A stretch of 64,000 nucleotides of DNA, from assembly GCF_001050275.1 (NCBI RefSeq), contig NZ_BBYA01000002.1, positions 124,001-188,000 on the forward strand, in the 5' to 3' direction. Below, one piece after another: positions 37,721 to 46,094 of the stretch (its first letter is position 1; the number at the start of each line of letters is the position of its first letter). The position numbers were made by a program, and so were the translations under genes. The notes below the pieces were generated by a model that was not told where the DNA came from, did no database searches, and saw nothing but the letters and a program-made list of their open reading frames with translations. Source of the DNA: Leptolinea tardivitalis. GTDB lineage: Bacteria > Chloroflexota > Anaerolineae > Anaerolineales > Anaerolineaceae.

Positions 37721-38982
37721 TTGATGAAGCTGAAATTTATGTAAGAAGCGGGCGCGGTGGAGATGGCATGGTCCATTTCCACCGTGAGAAATTTGTCAAC
37801 CGGGGCGGCCCGGATGGTGGTGATGGCGGACGCGGCGGGGATGTGATCCTTGAAGTGCGTCCGACGATGAATACACTGTCAGTTTTCCGTCACCAGTTAA
37901 AATACATCGCCCAGGATGGCAAAAATGGCGGGCCGAACAATATGTCCGGCAAGTCTGCTGAGAACCTGGTGGTGTATGTTCCACCGGGTACCATTGTAAT
38001 CAACAAAGAAACCGGAAAAGTACTGGGTGACCTGGTTGAAAGCGGGCAGCAACTATTGATCGCCCGCGGCGGCCGGGGTGGAAGGGGAAACCAGCATTTT
38101 GCCACTTCCCGAAACCAGGCTCCACGGACGGGCGAAAAGGGAGAACCGGCGGAAGAGTTCACCATTAAACTTGAACTCAAACTGATCGCTGATGTTGGTC
38201 TGGTTGGATTGCCGAATGCCGGTAAATCCAGTTTTCTGGCGGCGGTTACCAACGCCAATCCAAAAATCGCCGATTATCCATTTACAACACTGGAAGCTGC
38301 TCTGGGTGTTGCCCAGATCGATGAAGAAAATTCTCTGGTCATAGCAGATATCCCAGGTCTTGTGGAAGGCGCCCACAAAGGAGTAGGTCTTGGGTTTGCC
38401 TTTCTCAAGCATGTTCAACGCAACCGTGTGCTGATTCATATGATTGATGGACTGGCGGAAGATCCGCTGGCAGACTACACACAGATAAATAATGAACTGG
38501 CATTATTTGATCCAAAACTGGGTTCAAAACCGCAAGTTGTGGTGATTAATAAGATTGATCTGCCAGACGTAAAAAACCGGTTGCCTGCCATTCGCGCCAG
38601 TTTTAAGAAAGCTGGGATCCAGGTGATGACTATCTCAGCCCTGGCACGCACCCATGTTGTGGACGTGTTAAAGAAGGTTCAGGAACTTCTACAACAGACA
38701 CCAGAACCGGAACCGTTAGGGCTTGAAACGGAACTCCCTGTTTATCGGCCTGAAGAAAATCGTTATGAATTCTCCATTGAGCGAATTCCGGAAGGATGGC
38801 GGGTATCAGGAAAAGGTATTGAGCGGGCGGCTGCCATGACACTGTGGGAACATGAGGGATCTGTTCGTCGATTCCAACATTTGATGGAAAAGATCGGTCT
38901 GGATGATGCCTTGCGGGATGCCGGTGTAGAAGAAGGCGATACCGTTTTTATCGCTGATTTTGAATTGGAATGGATGGATTGA
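37717..38982 (+). CDS. obgE: GTPase ObgE/CgtA
   Basis: A 421-residue ribosome-associated GTPase needed for 50S assembly and stringent-type control. A glycine-rich OBG fold fills residues 1-158 (VRSGRGGDGMVHFHREK, GGRGGRGN). The G domain has G1 GLPNAGKSS, G3 DIPGLVEGAH and G4 NKID. A C-terminal OCT domain (about 345-421) ends DTVFIADFELEW. It starts with GTG overlapping the preceding stop, and nadD starts two bases after its stop, indicating tight translational coupling. Confidence 0.96.
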   Translation: MIDEAEIYVRSGRGGDGMVHFHREKFVNRGGPDGGDGGRGGDVILEVRPTMNTLSVFRHQLKYIAQDGKNGGPNNMSGKSAENLVVYVPPGTIVINKETGKVLGDLVESGQQLLIARGGRGGRGNQHFATSRNQAPRTGEKGEPAEEFTIKLELKLIADVGLVGLPNAGKSSFLAAVTNANPKIADYPFTTLEAALGVAQIDEENSLVIADIPGLVEGAHKGVGLGFAFLKHVQRNRVLIHMIDGLAEDPLADYTQINNELALFDPKLGSKPQVVVINKIDLPDVKNRLPAIRASFKKAGIQVMTISALARTHVVDVLKKVQELLQQTPEPEPLGLETELPVYRPEENRYEFSIERIPEGWRVSGKGIERAAAMTLWEHEGSVRRFQHLMEKIGLDDALRDAGVEEGDTVFIADFELEWMD

Positions 38983-38984
38983 CC

Positions 38985-39584
38985 ATGACGAGGATTGGAC
39001 TATTTGGGGGTACGTTTGATCCGCCGCATCTTGGTCATATGATTCTGGCTGCAGAAGCATTTCATTCACTATCACTAGACCGCATCTTCTGGATTTTGAC
39101 ACCTCAATCTCCCTTGAAAGATGAACGGACCATTTCTTCGGTTCAACAGAGACGCGAATTGGTCCTCGCCGCCCTCCAAAATGTACCGGAATTTGAGCTT
39201 TCTCAGGTGGATATTCTTCGTGAACCGCCTTATTATGCTGTCGATACAGTCAAAATATTAAAACGCGAATACCCTGGAACTGATTTCGTTTATTTAATGG
39301 GCGGGGATTCTCTTCGCGACTTGCCCGCATGGCATGATCCGAATCAGTTTGTTCAAGAACTTTCAGGATTGGGTGTTTACCGAAGGCCTGGTTCGCAACC
39401 TGATCTCGAAATTCTCGAAAAGTTGTGTCCGGGAATCAAAACAAAAACAACTATCTTTCAAGCACCTCAGATTGAGATATCGGCTGCGGATATTCGCCAA
39501 CGAATTCGTGAAGGGCGGCCTTTTCGTTTTTTTCTGCCTCCCGAGGTCTATCAACTGATCTGTGCTCAGAACCTGTACAGGTGA
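38985..39584 (+). CDS. nadD: Nicotinate-nucleotide adenylyltransferase
   Basis: A 199-residue enzyme that joins nicotinate mononucleotide and ATP to form deamido-NAD in de novo and salvage NAD synthesis. GGTFDPPHLGHM at residues 8-19 is the nucleotidyltransferase signature, and the C-terminal EISAADIRQRI is the ISSTxIR equivalent. An in-frame ATG at 38970 lies inside obgE and would add five residues. ATG 38985 gives the family-typical MTRIGLFGG start. The obgE-nadD order is widely conserved in bacteria. Its stop overlaps the next gene by four bases. Confidence 0.94.
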   Translation: MTRIGLFGGTFDPPHLGHMILAAEAFHSLSLDRIFWILTPQSPLKDERTISSVQQRRELVLAALQNVPEFELSQVDILREPPYYAVDTVKILKREYPGTDFVYLMGGDSLRDLPAWHDPNQFVQELSGLGVYRRPGSQPDLEILEKLCPGIKTKTTIFQAPQIEISAADIRQRIREGRPFRFFLPPEVYQLICAQNLYR

Positions 39585-40789
39585 AATCTGTGGAAACCGA
39601 AACATTGCAACCGAAACCCGGCGTTTTCCAGGACCGCATTTTAAATTCGCTGGTTATGGGGCACTTTATCGTTGATGTCCTAAATGGCCAACGCACAATC
39701 GTCCTTACATATCTCAGTCTCTTTCTGGGATTAAGCAACTACGGTCTGGGGATCATCACAACAATCTATGTGGTTTCCAGTGCATTGGCACAGCCAATTT
39801 TTGGATATGTGTCTGACAGGGTGGGAGCCCGTTGGGTGGCCGCCGGTGGGATCCTGTTGATGGGGGTGTTTTTCTCATTGGCCATGTTCTTTCCGGGCTG
39901 GCCGGCGGTGATATTGCTGGTTCTCGCGAGTATCTGTTCAGGGGCATTTCACCCGGCTGGCGCCACAGAAGCCACACTGGCTGGCCGAGAGCGTATGCAA
40001 GGCCGTGAAGCCACCGCTTCATCCCTCTTTTTCCTGTTTGGCCAAATGGGATTTGGCATTGGTCCGATGATAGGCGGCCCATTATTAAGTAATCTAGGCA
40101 TGCCGGGATTCTTAATCCTATCAATTTTTACAATCCCCATTGGTCTTTTTGCTGCCAGTGAGCTTAAATCACTGATAAAACCGATGAATAAACCAAAACC
40201 AGTTGAAAAGCCGGTGAAATCCACGTCTCCAAAACTGGTGATCTCAAAATCACTCCTGTTAATGATTGGAATATCTGCTTTTCAGTCCTGGTCACAATCA
40301 AATATCACGGCGTATATGCCGCGATACCTGGCTGATATGCAACTGACACCATCTGTCTATGGCGTTATCATCGGTCTGTTCACAGCCGGTTCAGCAATAG
40401 GCTGCATGGTTGGCGGTGAACTGGCAGACCGGACAAGCCGGAAAACAGTGATTACCTGGAGCCTGTTGTCATCCACTATTCCACTTTTACTGATTGCCTT
40501 TACTGGATTAAGTTATTGGCTTTATCCGCTGATGTTCATCGCCGGTGGATTGACAGGCGGTTCCTTTAGTGTAATTGTGGTACAGGCGCAAAAGGTCATC
40601 CCGGGAGGAATGGGTCTGGCATCGGGTTTGATACTTGGTTTTATATTCTCTGCTGGAGCCATTGGCACCATGTTCACCGGCAAGATCGCCGATGTGTGGG
40701 GATATCAACCGGTTTTCTATTTCACCGCTCTGATAGCTTTGCTGGGTGGAATTCTTGGTTTGATGCTCAAAGAAGAAAGAGCCGGTTAA
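39581..40789 (+). CDS. Major facilitator superfamily transporter (fosmidomycin-resistance-like)
   Basis: A 402-residue inner-membrane protein with twelve predicted helices. The loop 2-3 signature is present as GYVSDRVGARW, with its repeat GGELADRTSRK between helices 8 and 9. The opening MGHFIVDVLNGQR resembles Fsr-type exporters. The substrate is unknown. It starts with GTG in a GTGA overlap with nadD, so it is translationally coupled although functionally unrelated. It converges on the C45 peptidase gene with 12 bases between. Confidence 0.85.
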   Translation: MKSVETETLQPKPGVFQDRILNSLVMGHFIVDVLNGQRTIVLTYLSLFLGLSNYGLGIITTIYVVSSALAQPIFGYVSDRVGARWVAAGGILLMGVFFSLAMFFPGWPAVILLVLASICSGAFHPAGATEATLAGRERMQGREATASSLFFLFGQMGFGIGPMIGGPLLSNLGMPGFLILSIFTIPIGLFAASELKSLIKPMNKPKPVEKPVKSTSPKLVISKSLLLMIGISAFQSWSQSNITAYMPRYLADMQLTPSVYGVIIGLFTAGSAIGCMVGGELADRTSRKTVITWSLLSSTIPLLLIAFTGLSYWLYPLMFIAGGLTGGSFSVIVVQAQKVIPGGMGLASGLILGFIFSAGAIGTMFTGKIADVWGYQPVFYFTALIALLGGILGLMLKEERAG

Positions 40790-40801
40790 CTCGACACAAG
40801 A

Positions 40802-41905
40802 TCATTCATCCATCTGGAAGGTATGATATTTATTGGCACATGGATTACCCCAGGCAACGTGCATCTGTCTGGCAGTTAGATCCATAACAAGGCTGGTGAT
40901 GGTTTTTTCTCGATCGAGAGGATCGGTATCATTCACTGCGTGGTTGCAGATCGAATCGGGATAGTTTACATGGTCCCGCAGGATTGCCTGGAGAGTTTGA
41001 GCTGTATGTTGATTTGTCTGTTCCAATAAACGGCGGGCACGGAAATATCGGACCCGTGTGCAAACGAGTTCATCAGGTTCGTCTTCCACCTGCTGCATTA
41101 AAGGATCAAGATAGTGATTGGTATGGGCAATTGCTCCGCTTTCTGAATAGAGCAGGGCAAAATGCCGCGCAGAGACTTCCACGTTATACATTTCACCGCT
41201 GTCGTGTGCCAGCAAATGATTGTAACCGGCGGCGCGGAGTGGGGCCAGCATATGTCGGATGGCTTCCGCAGGAGTTCGGGCTGAAAGTACGGCTCTTGAA
41301 AGCACTACACGGGGAATGCCAATTCGGCAATCAGATGGATATACGGAATCACAGCACTGAGCTATACCGGCCGCATTAAAACCGATATTGGGCAGCAAGC
41401 CGCCATATGTCATGGCCAGGAATGTTGGTTCGTCATCTGGTGTACCATGAATGATAAACACATCTGGTTCATCTTCAGGAACCCAGTCTTCATTATGACC
41501 GATTAAGATATGTCCATTGGCCGTTCGCTGCTCATTGACACCGATGCTGGTGCATTTGGTTAAATGAAGGGCATCCGTTGTCACAGCTTCCATAGCATTC
41601 AAGACCACAAGATCGGAAAAGGGAACATCGGCCCCTTCAGCTATGCCCTGCAATTCTTCAACGACTTTTGGATAACGTTCCTGGGCGAACGGTAGATATT
41701 TTCGCGCCTGAATTTCGGCGCCTTCCCAGGTTAACTGAAGAGATTCATAGGTGGAAGCCAGCAGGTTTCGGGCATCCTCCAGACTGTGTTTGACCTGCGA
41801 GGAAGTTTGTTCACCAATTTGACGACCCATTTCACGGTGTGATCCGCTTACATGTATCAACATCGGTGGACTGTTATGTGTGGGGGTGAAATTATCATTG
41901 CTCAT
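40802..41905 (-). CDS. C45-family autoproteolytic acyltransferase/hydrolase
   Basis: A 367-residue Ntn-hydrolase fold protein related to isopenicillin-N acyltransferase (peptidase C45). The nucleophile Cys is in LTKCTSIG (about residue 115), followed by NGHILIGHNEDWVPED, where the HNxDW pattern is diagnostic. The precursor should cleave itself before this Cys, leaving a subunit of about 114 residues. Bacterial members hydrolyse or transfer acyl groups on peptides or amides of unknown identity. No signal peptide is seen, so it is probably cytoplasmic. The start ATG lies seven bases after a -10 box with no ribosome-binding site. Confidence 0.85.
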   Translation of the reverse strand: MSNDNFTPTHNSPPMLIHVSGSHREMGRQIGEQTSSQVKHSLEDARNLLASTYESLQLTWEGAEIQARKYLPFAQERYPKVVEELQGIAEGADVPFSDLVVLNAMEAVTTDALHLTKCTSIGVNEQRTANGHILIGHNEDWVPEDEPDVFIIHGTPDDEPTFLAMTYGGLLPNIGFNAAGIAQCCDSVYPSDCRIGIPRVVLSRAVLSARTPAEAIRHMLAPLRAAGYNHLLAHDSGEMYNVEVSARHFALLYSESGAIAHTNHYLDPLMQQVEDEPDELVCTRVRYFRARRLLEQTNQHTAQTLQAILRDHVNYPDSICNHAVNDTDPLDREKTITSLVMDLTARQMHVAWGNPCANKYHTFQMDE

Positions 41906-41912
41906 AGGTATA

Positions 41913-41941
41913 ATGATACCGGTAGTTCAATACTTAATCAA
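41913..41941 (-). promoter_or_regulatory. Promoter of the C45 gene, leaderless arrangement
   Basis: Minus strand: TTGATT, 17 bases, TATCAT, then exactly seven bases to the ATG at 41905. There is no Shine-Dalgarno sequence. Confidence 0.68.
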
Positions 41942-42033
41942 GCTGACTGTATGAATTATTTTTTCGGCGATATCATTTGAGCAGAAAAATCCTCAATTAG
42001 AAAAGATGTTGAAAAACTAATTTGAGAAATAAA

Positions 42034-42070
42034 AGAAGAAGAACGGAATTTGAATCCGTCCTTCTTCTTA
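42034..42070 (-). terminator. Terminator of the sigma-factor operon
   Basis: A stem of AAGAAGAACGGA with TCCGTCCTTCTTCTT (small bulge) and a short loop. On the minus strand it is followed by TTTTATTTC, 24 bases after the lipoprotein stop. Confidence 0.7.
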
Positions 42071-42093
42071 TTTTAATGATGCGAAACCTGCTA

Positions 42094-42966
42094 TCAGAGA
42101 GAATTCCCATTCTCGCTGATTAATTCCAGATTGCCAACGCCCATGTCGATTTCAATCTTCAATTCAGGGCCAGATGACTTTTGTGTCCTGTATTTATTGG
42201 AATCCACTGTCCATGTTCCTTTCAGGGAAACATTGCTTACGCCTCCAGAAAGGGTGATTGTGGCAGCCCGGTCGGATGGAATGATAATCTTCATATTGCT
42301 CAAGCCGCTTTTTATTTCGACTCGGGCATCCTGTTTCATATCGCCATTAAAGTCCAGTGTATACGAACCGGCGCCGCTTTCAAAAAAGAGATTCTTGAAA
42401 TTTGCATTTCCAAGGTTGAGTAAACTGACCTGGGATGCCCCGGTGTGATACCGGAAATCTTCCAGAGTGGTTTTATTCGGCTGATTAAAAACGACCTTTG
42501 ATTGAGATGCACCGTCATCGATGGTTAATTCCTGAACCTGGATATCACCGAATGTGATATTGCTGGTATAGGCACCGGCGTTTATATCCAGGTTGATGGG
42601 TTTCTGTTTGCCGACCTTCAAATCCCAGTTGTTAATGAGATCTCCGGATGGAATGGTTACTGAATCTGTTTTGTCACCCTGAGAGATTGTTACTTCATCA
42701 TCAGAACGGGAGATTTCCGGTTTCCAGATCGACACGTTGGTACGAATTTCACCTTCAACAAATTTCTCTGAGCCTTCATTGATGTTTAATTTTCCGGCAC
42801 CCATTTTAATCGCAAGCCTGGGGGTATCTGTCGTTGACGGATAGGCTTCTGATATTTTTGTCACAACTTCCGGGCCGGTTTTCACTTTGGGCCATTGCAC
42901 CGAGAAGTTGCAGGCCATAGAGGTCATTAGTAATATTGAAAGGATTATCAGGATCTTCTTTTTCAT
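42094..42966 (-). CDS. LiaF/DUF2154-like lipoprotein
   Basis: A 290-residue lipoprotein (lipobox LLMTSMAC, Cys about residue 19). Most of the mature part is a right-handed beta-rich repeat of short strands (KLNINEGSEKFVEGEI, LDINAGAYTSNITFGD, VEIKSGLSNMKIIIPS, GVSNVSLKG, GVGNLEL), matching the DUF2154/LiaF C-terminal (toastrack) fold. In Firmicutes, LiaF-type domains modulate envelope-stress signalling. ATG 42966 is chosen because AGGAAA lies upstream. It is the last gene of the sigma operon, 22 bases after the bactofilin-like gene, and is probably an output or feedback element for envelope stress. Confidence 0.75.
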   Translation of the reverse strand: MKKKILIILSILLMTSMACNFSVQWPKVKTGPEVVTKISEAYPSTTDTPRLAIKMGAGKLNINEGSEKFVEGEIRTNVSIWKPEISRSDDEVTISQGDKTDSVTIPSGDLINNWDLKVGKQKPINLDINAGAYTSNITFGDIQVQELTIDDGASQSKVVFNQPNKTTLEDFRYHTGASQVSLLNLGNANFKNLFFESGAGSYTLDFNGDMKQDARVEIKSGLSNMKIIIPSDRAATITLSGGVSNVSLKGTWTVDSNKYRTQKSSGPELKIEIDMGVGNLELISENGNSL

Positions 42967-42988
42967 TCTATTTTTCCTGTAAAAAATA

Positions 42989-44176
42989 TCAGTCAATTTT
43001 TTTCTCAGATTGATTTTCTTCTCCAGATTTCTGAGATCGGGATTTTACTTTTTTCTCTGGTTTCACGGAATCTTCGGCTGGAGGGACTTCACTTGCAGTA
43101 TTCGTTTCTGAAACAAAGGTGGAGTCAACAACATCGACTGATTTTTGAGGGGATGCAGACGCCACATATTGCGACTGAAATGGATTGGCGGGCGGGATAG
43201 GTGAGGCGGGGGGAACTTCAACCTGAATAGTTGGTCTGCCTCCGGGTTTTTGAATATTGCGGGTACCAAAAGCGGACATCACAACACCACCTGTTGCCAC
43301 CAGTGCAATAATCACTGGAATCACCCAGCCCACACAGGGGATAGCTCCCAAAAGGGAGGAAAGAATGGATAAGAAAAATGTACCTACACCTGCGCTTACA
43401 GCCGGAGCCCAAGTACTCTTGAACAGACTTGCGATGCGATCACCTAAAAGCTGACCTACAGCGATCCAACCTAGAATTACGCCAAGACCAAAAATAACAA
43501 TAGCGATAAGACTCAACGGGATCAGGATCAACGTGATTGCCAGAATGATGATTACAAAGGGGAAGAGTATCCACGTCAAGAGGCCAATGGCACCACCCGC
43601 AACCGGACTATCTTCGATAGCTTTGGTCACATTATTGGTCTGGCGGGGTGCAAAGAGCATCACCAGTACTGCCAGAAGTGCGATTACAAGAGACCGCAGG
43701 AGGCTTCCCATAGCATCACTGAAGGGTTTAACAATGGCGGGTACAGCCACTTTCGGAACATCCGGAATCTCAACGCCACTTTCTGATTGTGTAATAAATT
43801 TGCCTTGAATGACGGCTGAATCTGATTTGTTCACACTTGCGGCAACAGTAGATACATCGCCCTGAACGACTGCGGTATCATCCAGTGTGATGGACCCGCC
43901 CAGACCATTGATTCCACCATTGATCGTTCCGGCTGCAATAACACTTCCCCCAATAACTGTCACATCGCCGTTGACAGTTGATCCTTCATCTAGACTTACA
44001 GCCCCTCCAAAAATGGACAAATTACCATTAATCGTCTCGCCTTTTGACAGACGGTATGTTCCACCCATAATAAACTTATCACCATCATTGGAAGAACTGG
44101 CACACCCTGATGTAAACAGGGCGAACAACAGGACAACGAAGGCGATTCCAAACATTAACCGTAGTTTTTTATTCAT
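42989..44176 (-). CDS. Secreted bactofilin-like lipoprotein with C-terminal membrane helices
   Basis: A 395-residue protein. A lipoprotein signal (LLFALFTSGC) precedes a short bactofilin-type beta-helix (about residues 38-125) of turns such as INGNLSIFGGAV, VNGDVTVIGGSV and VVQGDVSTVAASV. It is followed by about four membrane helices (about 150-310), a Pro-rich segment and a Lys/Glu-rich cytoplasmic tail. Bactofilins normally polymerise in the cytoplasm; the lipobox and topology place this beta-helix outside the membrane. The start overlaps the anti-sigma gene by eight bases. Probable role: envelope structure or stress response. Confidence 0.75.
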   Translation of the reverse strand: MNKKLRLMFGIAFVVLLFALFTSGCASSSNDGDKFIMGGTYRLSKGETINGNLSIFGGAVSLDEGSTVNGDVTVIGGSVIAAGTINGGINGLGGSITLDDTAVVQGDVSTVAASVNKSDSAVIQGKFITQSESGVEIPDVPKVAVPAIVKPFSDAMGSLLRSLVIALLAVLVMLFAPRQTNNVTKAIEDSPVAGGAIGLLTWILFPFVIIILAITLILIPLSLIAIVIFGLGVILGWIAVGQLLGDRIASLFKSTWAPAVSAGVGTFFLSILSSLLGAIPCVGWVIPVIIALVATGGVVMSAFGTRNIQKPGGRPTIQVEVPPASPIPPANPFQSQYVASASPQKSVDVVDSTFVSETNTASEVPPAEDSVKPEKKVKSRSQKSGEENQSEKKID

Positions 44177-44723
44177 TTGTTTTTACTCCTTGTGTGGAGA
44201 CTTTCCATACAGATATGATCCATCCACTCGTCAGCAATACAACCAGACTGGCAGAACCGGCCACAATGGCCAGGGTGATCGGAAGCGGAATGTAATGCAT
44301 CCAGGTTTTCACCATCTGGAGCATATTGTCCAGTTGAAAAGCAGCCTGAATGGTAGAACTCATCAATCCCGAGATTACCTCATTCGGGGATTGCGTAAGG
44401 AATAAGGTTCCGAGGTAACCAATTGATACAATAACAGTAATCACGAGTGTCCAACCGAGAAAAAAGTACGATTGAAGACGCCGGGCTTCCTCTTCGCGTT
44501 GAGCAGCCAATACAGCGAACCTTCGGGAAAAACCGGGAGAAGGAGATTCGAATGTGGATGATCTGATCAGGTCTTCCACACCGGATAATCCTTCTTGAAT
44601 AGATTTGCAATGCGGGCATATGGACAGATGATTATCCAGTTCTGTCAGCTGAGATGGTGTCAATGGATCTCCTGAAAGAATCCAGTTTTCAAAGGGCTGG
44701 TGTTCCATGTAGGCTCCTTTCAA
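44169..44723 (-). CDS. Membrane anti-sigma factor with zinc-finger domain
   Basis: A 184-residue protein. The N-terminal ZAS-type domain reads HLSICPHCK (His-x3-Cys-x2-Cys, residues 28-36), the zinc-binding anti-sigma motif. A helical linker (about 60-85) leads to two membrane segments (about 88-112 and 150-172). It should hold the ECF sigma factor at the membrane until an envelope signal releases it, by redox change at the zinc site or by proteolysis. The start lies 35 bases inside the sigma-factor gene, giving coupled, roughly equal expression. Confidence 0.88.
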   Translation of the reverse strand: MKGAYMEHQPFENWILSGDPLTPSQLTELDNHLSICPHCKSIQEGLSGVEDLIRSSTFESPSPGFSRRFAVLAAQREEEARRLQSYFFLGWTLVITVIVSIGYLGTLFLTQSPNEVISGLMSSTIQAAFQLDNMLQMVKTWMHYIPLPITLAIVAGSASLVVLLTSGWIISVWKVSTQGVKTNE

Positions 44724-45276
44724 GTTCAGCAGGGGCAGAAGATTGATATTCTTCGGCCAACTGCCTGCGTGCGCGAAATAACCGACTCTTCACGGCACTA
44801 GTGGAGAGTTGTAATGTGCTGGCAATTTCTTCTTCAGTCATTTCATACCAATACCTTAATACAATGGCTGCACGATCTTGCGGTTGCAATTTATCCAGCA
44901 GTCTGTGTAAAACTTTGTTTTCCATTTGTTTACTTATCACTCTCTCCGGATTAGGAGATGGATCTGGAGCATCTTCTTCAGGAAGGATATCGATATCTAC
45001 CATGGGTAATTTGCGCTTGCGCTGCTGGTCGATACAATAATGAGCCGCAATTGAAAGCAGCCATGTAGCAAATGAACGGGACGTGTCATATTTCTTCATA
45101 TTCTGATAAGCACGCCAGAATGTTTCTTGAGCCGCATCCTCCGCTTCCTGGGCATCACCCAGCATGCGATAGCATAGGTTGAATACTGGTCTTTGGTACG
45201 TTTCAACCAATTGCGTAAATGCATCCATGTTTCCCTGGAGAGCTTGCTCCAACCAGGTATTCTCTGCTGTGATCAA
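44689..45276 (-). CDS. ECF-type RNA polymerase sigma factor
   Basis: A 195-residue sigma-70-family ECF factor. Region 2 (about residues 20-95) has FNLCYRMLGDAQEAEDAAQETFWRA and contacts the -10 element. Region 4 (about 130-185) has YWYEMTEEEIASTLQLSTSAVKSRLFRARRQL as its helix-turn-helix in two adjoining helices. It starts with TTG, supported by AGGAG seven bases upstream. GGAACC, the usual ECF -35 core, lies at 45318-45323 on this strand, so the operon may be self-activated. It is followed by its anti-sigma factor in an overlapping arrangement. Confidence 0.93.
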   Translation of the reverse strand: MITAENTWLEQALQGNMDAFTQLVETYQRPVFNLCYRMLGDAQEAEDAAQETFWRAYQNMKKYDTSRSFATWLLSIAAHYCIDQQRKRKLPMVDIDILPEEDAPDPSPNPERVISKQMENKVLHRLLDKLQPQDRAAIVLRYWYEMTEEEIASTLQLSTSAVKSRLFRARRQLAEEYQSSAPAELERSLHGTPAL

Positions 45277-45317
45277 CGAATACTCCTATAATTTTCTCTA
45301 TAAAAGTATACGGAGAA

Positions 45318-45323
45318 GGTTCC
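45318..45323 (-). promoter_or_regulatory. Candidate ECF-type -35 element
   Basis: GGAACC on the minus strand, 42 bases before the sigma-factor start. A TATACT at 45305-45310 on the same strand offers an alternative, housekeeping-type -10 box. Which one is used cannot be settled from sequence. Confidence 0.35.
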
Positions 45324-45336
45324 TAATAGTTGCAAA

Positions 45337-45361
45337 AAAAGACGCCTGTCAGGCGTCTTTT
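45337..45361 (-). terminator. Intrinsic terminator of the deoxynucleoside kinase gene
   Basis: AAAAGACGCCT/AGGCGTCTTTT with a three-base loop. On the minus strand a seven-T run follows. Confidence 0.85.
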
Positions 45362-45369
45362 GAAGATTT

Positions 45370-46014
45370 TTATGAGTTTGTAAATGTTATTTCTTCTTTT
45401 CCTGCCAGTTTATTCTGGATGGTGGTTATCACCTGATTCATATGTTCGGGCTTATGCACAAAATCCAGATCATCAGTGCGGATGGTGAGAACGGGGCACA
45501 GATCAAAAGATTTCAGCCAATCATTATAAAAGCTATCAAGCAGACTCAGATAATCGGCAGTGATGGTGCTTTCCATATCACGAGCCCGATTGTGAATCCG
45601 ATCCATCAAAACGTCCACCGGACATTTCAGGTAAACAAGTAGAGAAGGGGCCGGCAAACCATGGATCACCAGATCAAATACTGATAGGTAGGATTGATAA
45701 TCAAGGTCTGTGAGGTTGCCCATCTTGTTTAACGCCCGGGCGAAGATGAAAGCATCTTCATAGATGCTTCGGTCTACAATGGCAGAACGTTCATCATTCC
45801 ATAAATCCATATGCTGGCGGGCGCGGTGACCCAGGAAGTAGATTTGCAGGTGAAATGCCCAGGTGCGCATATCTGCATAAAAATTTGGCAGGTAAGGGTT
45901 ATCGGCTACTGATTCATAGGCTGTTCGCCAACCGAGTTTTTCACCGATCCGTTCCGTCAATGACGTCTTGCCCGATCCAATATTTCCTGCTACGAGAATG
46001 AGTTTTTTCGCCAT
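45370..46014 (-). CDS. Deoxynucleoside kinase (dAK/dGK-like)
   Basis: A 214-residue P-loop kinase phosphorylating deoxynucleosides for salvage. Walker A is GNIGSGKTSL (residues 10-19), and the catalytic/ERS-like motif reads DRSIYEDAFIFA. The lid arginines are in DRIHNRARDME. The Asp in DRSIYED is typical of bacterial deoxyadenosine/deoxyguanosine kinases, where the animal and TK2 types have ERS. CAGGAAC supports the ATG. It is a single-gene unit with its own promoter-like TATAAT about 50 bases upstream and a terminator. Confidence 0.88.
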   Translation of the reverse strand: MAKKLILVAGNIGSGKTSLTERIGEKLGWRTAYESVADNPYLPNFYADMRTWAFHLQIYFLGHRARQHMDLWNDERSAIVDRSIYEDAFIFARALNKMGNLTDLDYQSYLSVFDLVIHGLPAPSLLVYLKCPVDVLMDRIHNRARDMESTITADYLSLLDSFYNDWLKSFDLCPVLTIRTDDLDFVHKPEHMNQVITTIQNKLAGKEEITFTNS

Positions 46015-46094
46015 GAAGTTCCTGTTTTTGTGGAGAATAAAGTGCAGGACGATCTGGAATGAATTATACGGGGACTTGCATCCACTGTGCAGGT

